Source: Micromonospora sp. M71_S20 (GTDB lineage: Bacteria > Actinomycetota > Actinomycetes > Mycobacteriales > Micromonosporaceae). From it: a stretch of 64,000 bases of DNA. Every line of letters starts with the position of its first letter. The stretch's first letter is position 1. Below the pieces are notes generated by a model. The model saw nothing but the letters and a program-made list of their open reading frames with translations. It searched no databases and was not told where the DNA came from. This document shows positions 8,316-15,431 of this stretch, one piece after another. The stretch spans positions 4,278,001 to 4,342,000 of the forward strand of contig NZ_RCCV01000001.1 of NCBI RefSeq assembly GCF_003664255.1, written 5' to 3'. The translations under genes and the position numbers were made by a program.

Positions 8316-9611
8316 CTACTTCGCCTCGTCGTCGAGGAACTTCTGGAACGCCTCGTTCGCCGCGTCCGCCGAGGCGGCCGCGTCCTTGCCGGTGATCGCG
8401 TCGACGATCGGCTGGCCGACGATCTCCCGGGCCTGGGCGACCTTCTCGACCAGCGGCCGGTCGTGGCCCACGCCGTTGGCGGTGCTGACCGTGGTGGCCT
8501 CGGCGAGGTCCTTCGGGTAGGTCGCCGCGCCCTCCGGGTTCTCCCAGACGGAGGTACGGGCGCTGGGCACGCCGGCCTTCTGCTGCGCCAGCGCCTGCTC
8601 CTTGCCGGCCGCCCACTGGATGAACTTCCAGGCGTTGTCCTGGTTCTTCGAGGCCTCGTTGACGCCGAGCGCCCAGGACGGGATGTTGTACGGCTTCGAG
8701 CCGGCCGGGCCGGCCGGGAAGGCCGCGAACCCGACGGTCTCGGAGACCTTCGACTTGGCCGGGTCGGTGGCGTTCTTGTAGAGCGAGTTGGCCTCGGTGT
8801 AGAAGGCCGCCTTGCCCTGGGTGAAGATCGCCATCGCCTCGGACCAGCTCATGTCGGTGCTGATGTTCTCCGGGCCGTGCTCACGCAGCAGCCCGCCGTA
8901 GTAGGCGTACGCCTGCTTGGCCTGCTCGCTGTTGATCGAGGCCTTGCCGTTGGCGTCGACGAAGTCGCCGCCGAAGCTGTAGAGGAAGCTGGAGAACTGG
9001 GTCACGGCGGCGGCCTTGCCGGTACGGGACACGAAGCCCGCCACGCCCGGGTTGTCCGCCTCGACCTTCGCCGCCTGCGCCTTGAGCTCGTCGAGAGTCT
9101 TCGGCGGGGCGGTGAAGCCGGACTTCTCCAGCAGGTCCTTGCGGTAGTAGAGGACCTCCTGCTCGGTGATGATCGGCACGCCGACCACCTTGTCCTCGTA
9201 CGTGGTGGCCTGCACCGGCCCGGACTGGAAGTCGGCGATCTCGAACGCGCTGTCCGACTTGCTCTTCTCGGTCAGGTCGGCGAGGTACTTGTTCTTGGCG
9301 AACAGCTTCCCCTCCTGCAGCGGCCGGTACATCATCACGTCCAGGTCGGTGGACCCGGCGTTCAGCTTGACGTTGTACTGGTCGGAGAGCTGGTCCTCAC
9401 CGAGCTGGGTGACCTCCACCTTCAGGCCCGACTGCTTCTCGAACTCCGGCAGGGCCTTCTTGATGTTCTCCGTCCAGACGTGGTTCACCAGCGTCACGCG
9501 AACGGTGTTCGAGCCGCCGGCGTCGTCCCCGCCGCCACCGCAGGCGGACAGGCCGAGGGCGACGACCATCGCCAGGGAAGTCCCAATAACTGATCGACGT
9601 CTCACGTCCAT
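8316..9611 (-). CDS. Sugar ABC transporter solute-binding lipoprotein
   Basis: A 431-residue extracellular binding protein of the family that includes maltose and multiple-sugar binders. The N-terminus has a basic region, a hydrophobic stretch and a lipobox LSAC with Cys at about residue 24, then a glycine-rich linker, so it is membrane-anchored on the outer face. It is the first gene of the minus-strand operon and diverges from the GntR regulator. Ligand is inferred from the enzymes as a sugar acid. Confidence 0.92.
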   Translation of the reverse strand: MDVRRRSVIGTSLAMVVALGLSACGGGGDDAGGSNTVRVTLVNHVWTENIKKALPEFEKQSGLKVEVTQLGEDQLSDQYNVKLNAGSTDLDVMMYRPLQEGKLFAKNKYLADLTEKSKSDSAFEIADFQSGPVQATTYEDKVVGVPIITEQEVLYYRKDLLEKSGFTAPPKTLDELKAQAAKVEADNPGVAGFVSRTGKAAAVTQFSSFLYSFGGDFVDANGKASINSEQAKQAYAYYGGLLREHGPENISTDMSWSEAMAIFTQGKAAFYTEANSLYKNATDPAKSKVSETVGFAAFPAGPAGSKPYNIPSWALGVNEASKNQDNAWKFIQWAAGKEQALAQQKAGVPSARTSVWENPEGAATYPKDLAEATTVSTANGVGHDRPLVEKVAQAREIVGQPIVDAITGKDAAASADAANEAFQKFLDDEAK

Positions 9612-9672
9612 CTCTCCTTATGCCGTGGCCGTGGCCGCCGCCCTGACGGGTGGGCCGCCACCTCGCGGTTTA

Positions 9673-9693
9673 CATCCGCTTAACAACCGGATG
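9673..9693. promoter_or_regulatory. Inverted repeat, candidate GntR operator
   Basis: CATCCG and CGGATG flank the nine-base spacer CTTAACAAC. The repeat lies midway between the divergent binding-protein and GntR genes, overlapping the candidate minus-strand -10 (TAGCAT, 9692-9697). It is the natural candidate site for the adjacent regulator. Confidence 0.45.
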
Positions 9694-9721
9694 CTAGGCC
9701 GAAAAAACAGATTTATACAAG
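9692..9721 (-). promoter_or_regulatory. Candidate promoter of the sugar-acid operon
   Basis: Read on the minus strand, TTGTAT (-35 like) is followed after 18 bases by TAGCAT (-10 like), about 80 bp before the binding-protein start. This is the only AT-rich stretch in the area. The -10 overlaps the inverted repeat at 9673-9693. Confidence 0.4.
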
Positions 9722-9738
9722 GGGTAGACCCAACTGAT

Positions 9739-10512
9739 ATGCTCCGTGACGTGAAATCGTCCTCCCCGGGGGCTGTGGCCGCCCAGCTCGCCCCTGTCGA
9801 GGCTGGCCTGCACGCACGCGTCCTCGATCGCCTCGGCACGGCCATCTGTGACGGTGAGCTGGCTCCCGGGTCGGTGCTCAACATCGACGACCTGGTCGAC
9901 CGCTACGCCGTGTCCCGCTCGGTCGTCCGCGAGGTGCTGCGGGTGCTCGCCTCGATCGGGTTCATCGAGACCCGTCGCCGCGTCGGGGTCATGATCCGCC
10001 CGTCGGAGGACTGGAACGTCTTCGATCCGCAGGTGATCCGCTGGCGGCTGGCCTCGGCCGGCCGCATCGTCCAGCTTCGTTCGATCACCGAGCTGCGGAC
10101 CGCCATCGAGCCGCACGCCGCCTGGCTGGCCGCCGGCCGCGTCGGCCACGACGAGGCAAGCGACCTGGTCGGTCTCGCGGCGAAGATGTGGGCCGCCGGC
10201 AAGGCCGGCGACGAGGAGCGCTTCCTCCAGCTCGACATAGAATTCCACCGCCGGATCCTCGTCGCCTCCGGCAACGAGATGTTCGTCCGGTTGCAGGACC
10301 TCATCGCGGAGGTGCTCACCGGCCGGCACCAGCACCACCTGATGCCGCACCACCCGCACGAGCAGGCCCTCCAGCTGCACGCCGAGGTGGCCCAGGCGAT
10401 CCAGCGGCGCGACGGCGAGCGCGCCCGGCGAGCCATGGTGCAGCTCATGGAGCAGGCCTTCGACGAGATGAGCTCGATCTGGGAGCAGACCGGCGAGACC
10501 GCTGGCGCCTGA
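9739..10512 (+). CDS. GntR-family (FCD domain) transcriptional regulator
   Basis: A 257-residue regulator. A winged-helix GntR domain spans about residues 15-90 (LVDRYAVSRSVVREVLRVLASIG contains the recognition helix). An all-helical FCD ligand domain follows, with metal-ligand residues in LDIEFHRRIL and LHAEVAQAI. FadR/FCD regulators often sense organic acids, including gluconate and hexuronate derivatives. It diverges from the sugar-acid transport and catabolic operon and most likely represses it until a sugar acid binds. The ATG was chosen because upstream in-frame codons lie antisense to the binding protein; an AAGGGG site lies about 14 bases before it. Confidence 0.9.
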   Translation: MLRDVKSSSPGAVAAQLAPVEAGLHARVLDRLGTAICDGELAPGSVLNIDDLVDRYAVSRSVVREVLRVLASIGFIETRRRVGVMIRPSEDWNVFDPQVIRWRLASAGRIVQLRSITELRTAIEPHAAWLAAGRVGHDEASDLVGLAAKMWAAGKAGDEERFLQLDIEFHRRILVASGNEMFVRLQDLIAEVLTGRHQHHLMPHHPHEQALQLHAEVAQAIQRRDGERARRAMVQLMEQAFDEMSSIWEQTGETAGA

Positions 10513-10736
10513 CCGCGACCCACCGACTCCCGCCCCACCCCCACGGTCCTGCCGTCCCGGCCTATGCTGGTGGCGGCGCCGTCCCGCGCCCCACCTCCTT
10601 CCCGGTGCCCACGCCACCGGCCCGCGGAGGCAAAGGGAGCCCCGTGCTCTCGGGACGCCGTGCCACATGCCCTTCTCCGGCGCGGTCGACGGGAGCGTGG
10701 GTCCCTGCGACCCGTGCCGTCGACAGGGAGCATGTG

Positions 10737-11456
10737 ATGACGCGCCACAAATCGTTCAAGAACCGGATCCGGGCCCGGATGGAAAAGACCGGCGAGAGCT
10801 ACACCACCGCCCGCCGGCAGTTGACCGTCCGGGCGAACGCCGCCGGGTCCGAGCCGTCGGCCACGCGGCCCGCGCCGGCGCAGCCGTCGCCCGCGACGGG
10901 CGCGACGGGGCAGACCGCACGGATCTCCGACGCGCTGGTCCGGGACCGCACCGGCCGCGGCTGGGACGAGTGGTTCGCCCTCCTCGACGCCTGGGGCGCC
11001 ACCGGGCGTACGCACACCGAGATCGCCCGCTGGCTGGTCACCACGCACGAAGTGTCCGGCTGGTGGGCGCAGAGCGTCACCGTCGGGTACGAGCAGACGC
11101 GCGGCCTGCGCGCCCCCGGTCAGCGGCGCGGGGGCGACTTCTCCGCCGCCGGCAGTCGGACGGTCGGCGTACCGGTGCAGCGGCTCTTCGACGCCTTCGC
11201 CGACGACGCGCTGCGCCGGCGGTGGCTGCCCGACGCGGCGGTCCGCGTCCGCACGTCCACCCCGGCGCGGACGTTCCGGGCCGACTGGGGCGACGGGCCG
11301 ACCCGGATCGTGGTGGGCTTCGCGGCCGTCGACGCGGCGAAGTCCCGGGTGTCCGTGCAGCACGAGAAACTGACCGGGGCGGAGCAGGCGGCCGAGCTGA
11401 AGGCGTACTGGCGCGACCGACTCGCCGCGCTCAAGGAGTTGCTGGAGGACCGCTGA
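10737..11456 (+). CDS. DUF4287 protein with SRPBCC (AHSA1-like) domain
   Basis: A 239-residue protein. The N-terminal basic segment, with ARMEKTGESYTTARRQL (about residues 13-29), is a DUF4287 signature. The middle (about 70-120) is a second short helical region with WDEWFALLDAWGA. The C-terminus (about 140-235) looks like an AHSA1/SRPBCC ligand-binding domain. The biochemical role is unknown. The start ATG follows GGGAG by six bases; a GTG one codon earlier is too close to that site. A candidate -10 (TATGCT, 10562-10567) lies far upstream. Confidence 0.8.
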   Translation: MTRHKSFKNRIRARMEKTGESYTTARRQLTVRANAAGSEPSATRPAPAQPSPATGATGQTARISDALVRDRTGRGWDEWFALLDAWGATGRTHTEIARWLVTTHEVSGWWAQSVTVGYEQTRGLRAPGQRRGGDFSAAGSRTVGVPVQRLFDAFADDALRRRWLPDAAVRVRTSTPARTFRADWGDGPTRIVVGFAAVDAAKSRVSVQHEKLTGAEQAAELKAYWRDRLAALKELLEDR

Positions 11457-11523
11457 GCAGTCCCGCAGCCTCGGCGACCACCAGTGGTCGTTCCCGCACC
11501 TTCCCTTCCGGCTGACGGGCGAC

Positions 11524-11561
11524 GGGCCCGGCGGCGGTCGCACTGGACCGCCGCCGGGCCC
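11524..11561. terminator. Bidirectional hairpin terminator
   Basis: A perfect 16-bp inverted repeat (11524-11539 with 11546-11561) with a six-base loop sits between two convergent genes, ending four bases from the MFS stop. Confidence 0.75.
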
Positions 11562-11564
11562 TGG

Positions 11565-12935
11565 TCAGCCGGTGAGCCGCGCCGGCCGGCGGCGGGCCGA
11601 GTGGCCGGAGCGGGTCACCAGCAGCAGCGCCACGATCAGGTACGGCACGGCGGCCACCGCGAACGCGACCCCGTTGCCGGCCCCGGTGGCGAGCAGGCCG
11701 TAGCCGCCGTAGACCGCGATGACCGTCACGTCGGTGGCCATCCCGGCCAGCGAGGTCACGGTGGCGCGGCTGCCCCCGCCGATCCGGGCCTGCAACCGGG
11801 CGTCGGCGAGCACGGTGGCGAGCTGGAAGCCGCAGAACGCGGCCGCGACCAGCGCGAAGCCGACCGGCCGGACGGACAGCGCCCCCGCGACCAGGGCCAG
11901 GGCCGACAGCGCCAGCAGGCCGGCGTACCCGCGGGCGGTCAGCCGCTCCCCCGCCGGGGCCAGCAGACCGCCCGCGGCCACCCCGAGCCAGGTGAGCAGG
12001 AGCAGCAGCGGCACGGTCGCCTCGCCGACGCCGGTGTCCCGGGCCAGCAGCGGGGTGTACTCGTCGAGGGCGCCCCAGACCGCCGCGACGACCGCGACCA
12101 GCAGCACCGCCGCGCGCACGGCCCGGTCGGCGTGGACCTCGGCGATCCCGGCGCGCAGGCTCGCCCACCAGCCGAGGTCCTCGTCGTCGTCCGCCCCGCC
12201 GTCGCGCCCGGTCCGGTCCGGTCCCCCGTCGGCCGCCACTACGGCGGCCGGGGCGGGCGCGGAGCCGACACCGGCGGGCGCGGAGCCGACACCGGCGGCC
12301 GGGGCGTCGGCCCTGCCGGGTGCGGCGTCGACGTCGGCGGGCGCGGGCGGGCGGTGTTCCGGGAGGCGGGTGGCGACGGCGGCGGCGAGCAGGCAGGCGA
12401 GCACGCTCGCCACACCGACGGCCGGGTAGCCGCCGACGGCGAACACGGGGCCGGCCAGCAGGATCGAGGCGAGCACCCCGATTGTCCCGGCCGTCTTCGC
12501 CCGGCCGATGACGCGGGCGTAGCGGCCGGCGGCGCCCAGGCGGTCGAGTTCGGTGAAGACCAGCGCCTCCAGCGTGCCGGAGGCGAGCGCCCCGCCGGCG
12601 CCCCAGAGCACGAAGCCGACGGCGAAGGCCGGGTACGAGGGCACGAGCACCCAGAGGGCGAAGCCGGCGGCGGTGACCACCGGCGCGAGGCTGAGCAGCA
12701 GCCGCCGGGAGACCGCGTCGGCGAAGGCGCCGGAGGGCACCTCCAGCATGATGCTGGCGGCCGACCAGATCACGAACAGCGACGAGATCTGCCACACCGA
12801 CAGGCCGGTGTCGCTGAACAGCAGCGCGTACAGCGGATAGAGCAGGACGAGTTCGCTGAGGAACGCGTACCCGTAGAGGGTGGCCGCCAGCCGGCGGACG
12901 CGCGCGTCGGACACGCGCGGAGGGTGGACAGTCAT
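11565..12935 (-). CDS. MFS transporter
   Basis: A 456-residue major facilitator with about twelve hydrophobic segments. A long hydrophilic loop between the two six-helix halves (about residues 195-265) is rich in Ala, Pro, Gly and Asp. The N-terminal half contains a typical MFS loop motif. Substrate is unknown; the overall layout resembles drug or metabolite exporters. The ATG follows GGAAGG. The central loop contains two copies of a short GVGSAPA unit. No partner genes are adjacent. Confidence 0.88.
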   Translation of the reverse strand: MTVHPPRVSDARVRRLAATLYGYAFLSELVLLYPLYALLFSDTGLSVWQISSLFVIWSAASIMLEVPSGAFADAVSRRLLLSLAPVVTAAGFALWVLVPSYPAFAVGFVLWGAGGALASGTLEALVFTELDRLGAAGRYARVIGRAKTAGTIGVLASILLAGPVFAVGGYPAVGVASVLACLLAAAVATRLPEHRPPAPADVDAAPGRADAPAAGVGSAPAGVGSAPAPAAVVAADGGPDRTGRDGGADDDEDLGWWASLRAGIAEVHADRAVRAAVLLVAVVAAVWGALDEYTPLLARDTGVGEATVPLLLLLTWLGVAAGGLLAPAGERLTARGYAGLLALSALALVAGALSVRPVGFALVAAAFCGFQLATVLADARLQARIGGGSRATVTSLAGMATDVTVIAVYGGYGLLATGAGNGVAFAVAAVPYLIVALLLVTRSGHSARRRPARLTG

Positions 12936-13085
12936 GGGACCTTCCCGTGGGGACGAAGCGGACGCCGGACGTACGGCGACCGCGGCGGCCCACGGCAGTG
13001 GCCCCTAGCAGTGCATCAACATCGCCACGTCATGCCCGCGATGGTAGCGGCGCCGGCCCGGGTCGTCACGCCCTTCGCCGGACAC

Positions 13086-13124
13086 CCGCCGGGGCGGGAT
13101 CCGATGAGGATCCCGCCCCGGCGG
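13086..13124 (-). terminator. Long perfect hairpin terminator
   Basis: A perfect 17-bp stem (13086-13102 with 13108-13124) with loop GATGA lies 11 bp past the stop of the mechanosensitive-channel-like gene and ends the kinase operon on the minus strand. Confidence 0.75.
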
Positions 13125-13134
13125 CGGTACGCGG

Positions 13135-14175
13135 TCAGCGGCGGCGCTGCTCGCCGTCCAGCGGCGGGATCACCATGGTGGCCTCGCTGTCCTCGCCCGC
13201 CGGGCGGGACGGGACGGTGGCCTCGCCCGAGGTGACCTGGGTGGCGGCCGGTTCGCCCTGCCGCGGCACCGGCACGGTCGGGTCGGTGTCGACGCGGGGA
13301 CCGGAGACCACCTGCGTGGCATCCGGGTCCGCCACGACGCGCGGGCCGGGAACCACCTGGGTGGCCTCCGGGTCCGTGTCGAGGCGCGGCCCGGCAACCA
13401 CCTGCGTGGCGTCCGGGTCGCCACCCACCGGGCCGCCGTCCGTGGCCGCCGCGGCGAGGTGAGCCTCGCTGTCGCGGCGTCCGGCCTGGTAGGCGCGCGC
13501 GTGCTCGGCGATCAGCTGCGACTCCCGCTCGGCCCGGCTCAGCCACGACTCCCAGCGGCTCTGCATGGGACGGACCAGCCCGCCGCCCACCCCGACGACG
13601 AGGATGCCACCGACGGTGGCCAGCACCGCGATCAGCACCGGAGTGGTGACCGCGGTGGCCACGCCGATCTGGTTGAGCGCGGCGATGACGCCCAGGCCGA
13701 GGATGAACACGGAGGCGACGGTGGCCAGGATCCGGCCGTACGACAGCCCGCCCAGGGCGCCGCTGATGATGTCCTTCACCGCGTTGGCGATGGCCGCGGC
13801 GACCACGACGATGACGATCGCGACGAAGGCGCGGGGCAGCCAGGCGATCACGCCCGCGATCAGGTCGGAGATCGGGTTCGGGCCCCAGATGCCGAAGGCC
13901 AGCTGGAGGGTCACCAGCAGCACCCCGTAGTAGGCGAGCTTGGCGACGATGTCGCTGGCGTCGTACCGGGAGCGGGCCAGGGCCCGCCGGATCCCGCCGC
14001 GTTCCACGGCACGGTCGAAGCCCACCCGCTCCAGCACCTTGTCCACGATCTTCAGCACGGCCTTGGCGATCAGCCAGCCGGCCACCAGGATCGCCACGAA
14101 GGCGACGGCCTTGGGCAGGAACAGCATCACCGACCGGAGGGCGTCCCCCACCGCGTCGCCGAAGTTCTCTCTCAT
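13135..14175 (-). CDS. MscS/CmpX-like membrane protein with Thr-bearing C-terminal repeats
   Basis: A 346-residue membrane protein with about four or five helices in the first 200 residues and a conserved TM-helix repeat architecture (YGVLLVTLQLAF, IVIVVVAAAIANAVKD) known from small mechanosensitive-channel-like proteins. The cytoplasmic C-terminus carries three 15-residue repeats of the form DP(D/E)ATQVV(x)GPR(x)4 (residues 253-297). Related T-containing motifs (AATQVT, EATVPS, EATMVI) follow. It is the third gene after a Ser/Thr kinase, so the repeated Thr residues are attractive phosphorylation sites (inference). The ATG follows GGAGG by seven bases. Confidence 0.82.
   Translation of the reverse strand: MRENFGDAVGDALRSVMLFLPKAVAFVAILVAGWLIAKAVLKIVDKVLERVGFDRAVERGGIRRALARSRYDASDIVAKLAYYGVLLVTLQLAFGIWGPNPISDLIAGVIAWLPRAFVAIVIVVVAAAIANAVKDIISGALGGLSYGRILATVASVFILGLGVIAALNQIGVATAVTTPVLIAVLATVGGILVVGVGGGLVRPMQSRWESWLSRAERESQLIAEHARAYQAGRRDSEAHLAAAATDGGPVGGDPDATQVVAGPRLDTDPEATQVVPGPRVVADPDATQVVSGPRVDTDPTVPVPRQGEPAATQVTSGEATVPSRPAGEDSEATMVIPPLDGEQRRR
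13285..13419 (-). repeat. Three tandem 45-bp coding repeats
   Basis: Three near-identical 45-bp units encode the 15-residue ATQVV repeats of the MscS-like protein. Confidence 0.8.
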
Positions 14176-14248
14176 CGGAATTCCTCCACACGGCATCCGG
14201 GTTCGTCCGGCCCGACCTACCCCCGGCGGCGGCCGGGGAAACGCCCCG

Positions 14249-15385
14249 TCAGCGGCGCCGGCAGTCGTAGGACACCGGGGTCTCGGCCTGCACCGGAGCC
14301 GGTGAGGTGATGTTGACCGTGGCCGTCTCGGTCGTGCTGCCCACGCCGCTGAAGGCCCAACGCAGCGTCAGCTCGACGGTGCGCTGGCCGCGCCCGACCC
14401 GCTCGGTCAGCAGGCTGCCGGGCGCGCTGCCGGTACGCAGCCACTGGTAGCGGATCTCCCCCGCCCGGCCGTTGGTCGACACGGTGGCGACCACGTCGAC
14501 GGTGACGTCGCACCGGTCACCCGCCGGCTGGGGCACCGCCACCGTCACACCCGTCACCTCCAACGGGCTGATCCGCTGCCAGAGGTAGAGGCCGACGACC
14601 GCGAGCAGCGCGACGGTCAGCAGGGTCGACAGCACCGAGGTCACCGTCCGCCACACCGGGCGCCGCCGTGGCGGCGCGGGCGCCGGCCACGCGGGCGCCG
14701 AGGGCGGGGTGGCCGGCACGCCCGGCCCGAACCGCACCTCCCCGCCGGGCACGGCGCCGGCAGCACCGGTGGGCCCGCCGGGTGCGGTACCGGCGGCCCC
14801 GGTGGGCCCGCCGAAGAGCGTCCCCGGGCCGAACCCGGTGGTACGCCCGGTCGCGGTCTCGTGCCCGGCTCCCGCGGCCGTCGCCCCCGGGCTCCGCTGC
14901 CCCGGAGCGGGGTGCGCCGCCGGCCACGGCCCGGTCCGCCCGCCCGGGGCGCGCTGCGGCGTCGTCGGCTCGCCGTAGGCCAGGTGCACGGTCGCCTCGC
15001 CCTGGGCCGGGTGCACGGTCGCCTCGTCGCGGGTCAGGCGCGCCGTGGGCTCGTCGCGGGTCAGGTGCACCGTCGCCTCGTCGCGGGTCGGGCGCGCCGT
15101 GGGCTGCCCGGTCACGCGGTGGACGGTCGGCTGCCCCGCGGCCGGGTACACGGTCGCGTCACCCGAGGCCAGACGCGCCGTCGGCTCCCCGGCGGCCAGG
15201 TACACGGTCGCGTCCCGCAAGGGCAGGTGCGTGGTCGGGCCGGCCGGTGGCTGCGGCCGGCGGACGTCGAAGCGGGCGGTCGCCGCGTCGTCGTCCGACT
15301 GCCGGTAGGTGGGCAGCGCCTCGGTCGGCTCGCCCGGCTGCCGGTGGGTGGGCAGGGCCTCGGTCGGGTCGTTCGGCTGGGTCAC
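14249..15385 (-). CDS. Membrane-anchored protein with threonine nonapeptide repeats
   Basis: A 378-residue protein of unrecognised family. Residues 1-150 are hydrophilic with about ten nine-residue repeats of the pattern (D/E/Q)(A/P)T(V/A)(Y/H/R)xxx(G/D) (about residues 58-141). A Gly/Pro/Ala-rich linker follows. One transmembrane helix lies near residues 245-265 (TVLSTLLTVALLAVVGLYLW). The last 110 residues form an extracellular beta-rich domain with two Cys. This is an inside-out single-pass topology. The GTG start has GGAGGG eight bases upstream. It begins 46 bp after the kinase gene and probably belongs to the same operon, so the cytoplasmic repeats may be kinase targets. Confidence 0.75.
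   Translation of the reverse strand: MTQPNDPTEALPTHRQPGEPTEALPTYRQSDDDAATARFDVRRPQPPAGPTTHLPLRDATVYLAAGEPTARLASGDATVYPAAGQPTVHRVTGQPTARPTRDEATVHLTRDEPTARLTRDEATVHPAQGEATVHLAYGEPTTPQRAPGGRTGPWPAAHPAPGQRSPGATAAGAGHETATGRTTGFGPGTLFGGPTGAAGTAPGGPTGAAGAVPGGEVRFGPGVPATPPSAPAWPAPAPPRRRPVWRTVTSVLSTLLTVALLAVVGLYLWQRISPLEVTGVTVAVPQPAGDRCDVTVDVVATVSTNGRAGEIRYQWLRTGSAPGSLLTERVGRGQRTVELTLRWAFSGVGSTTETATVNITSPAPVQAETPVSYDCRRR
14963..15214 (-). repeat. About nine imperfect 27-bp coding repeats
   Basis: The units encode the nine-residue Thr repeats of the preceding gene. They are visible in DNA as recurring GCCTCGTCGCGGGTCAGG-like blocks. Confidence 0.75.
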
Positions 15386-15431
15386 GGCGGCCCGCCCTCC
15401 GTCGTCGTGGTCGGCATCCGGGTGTCCGGGC

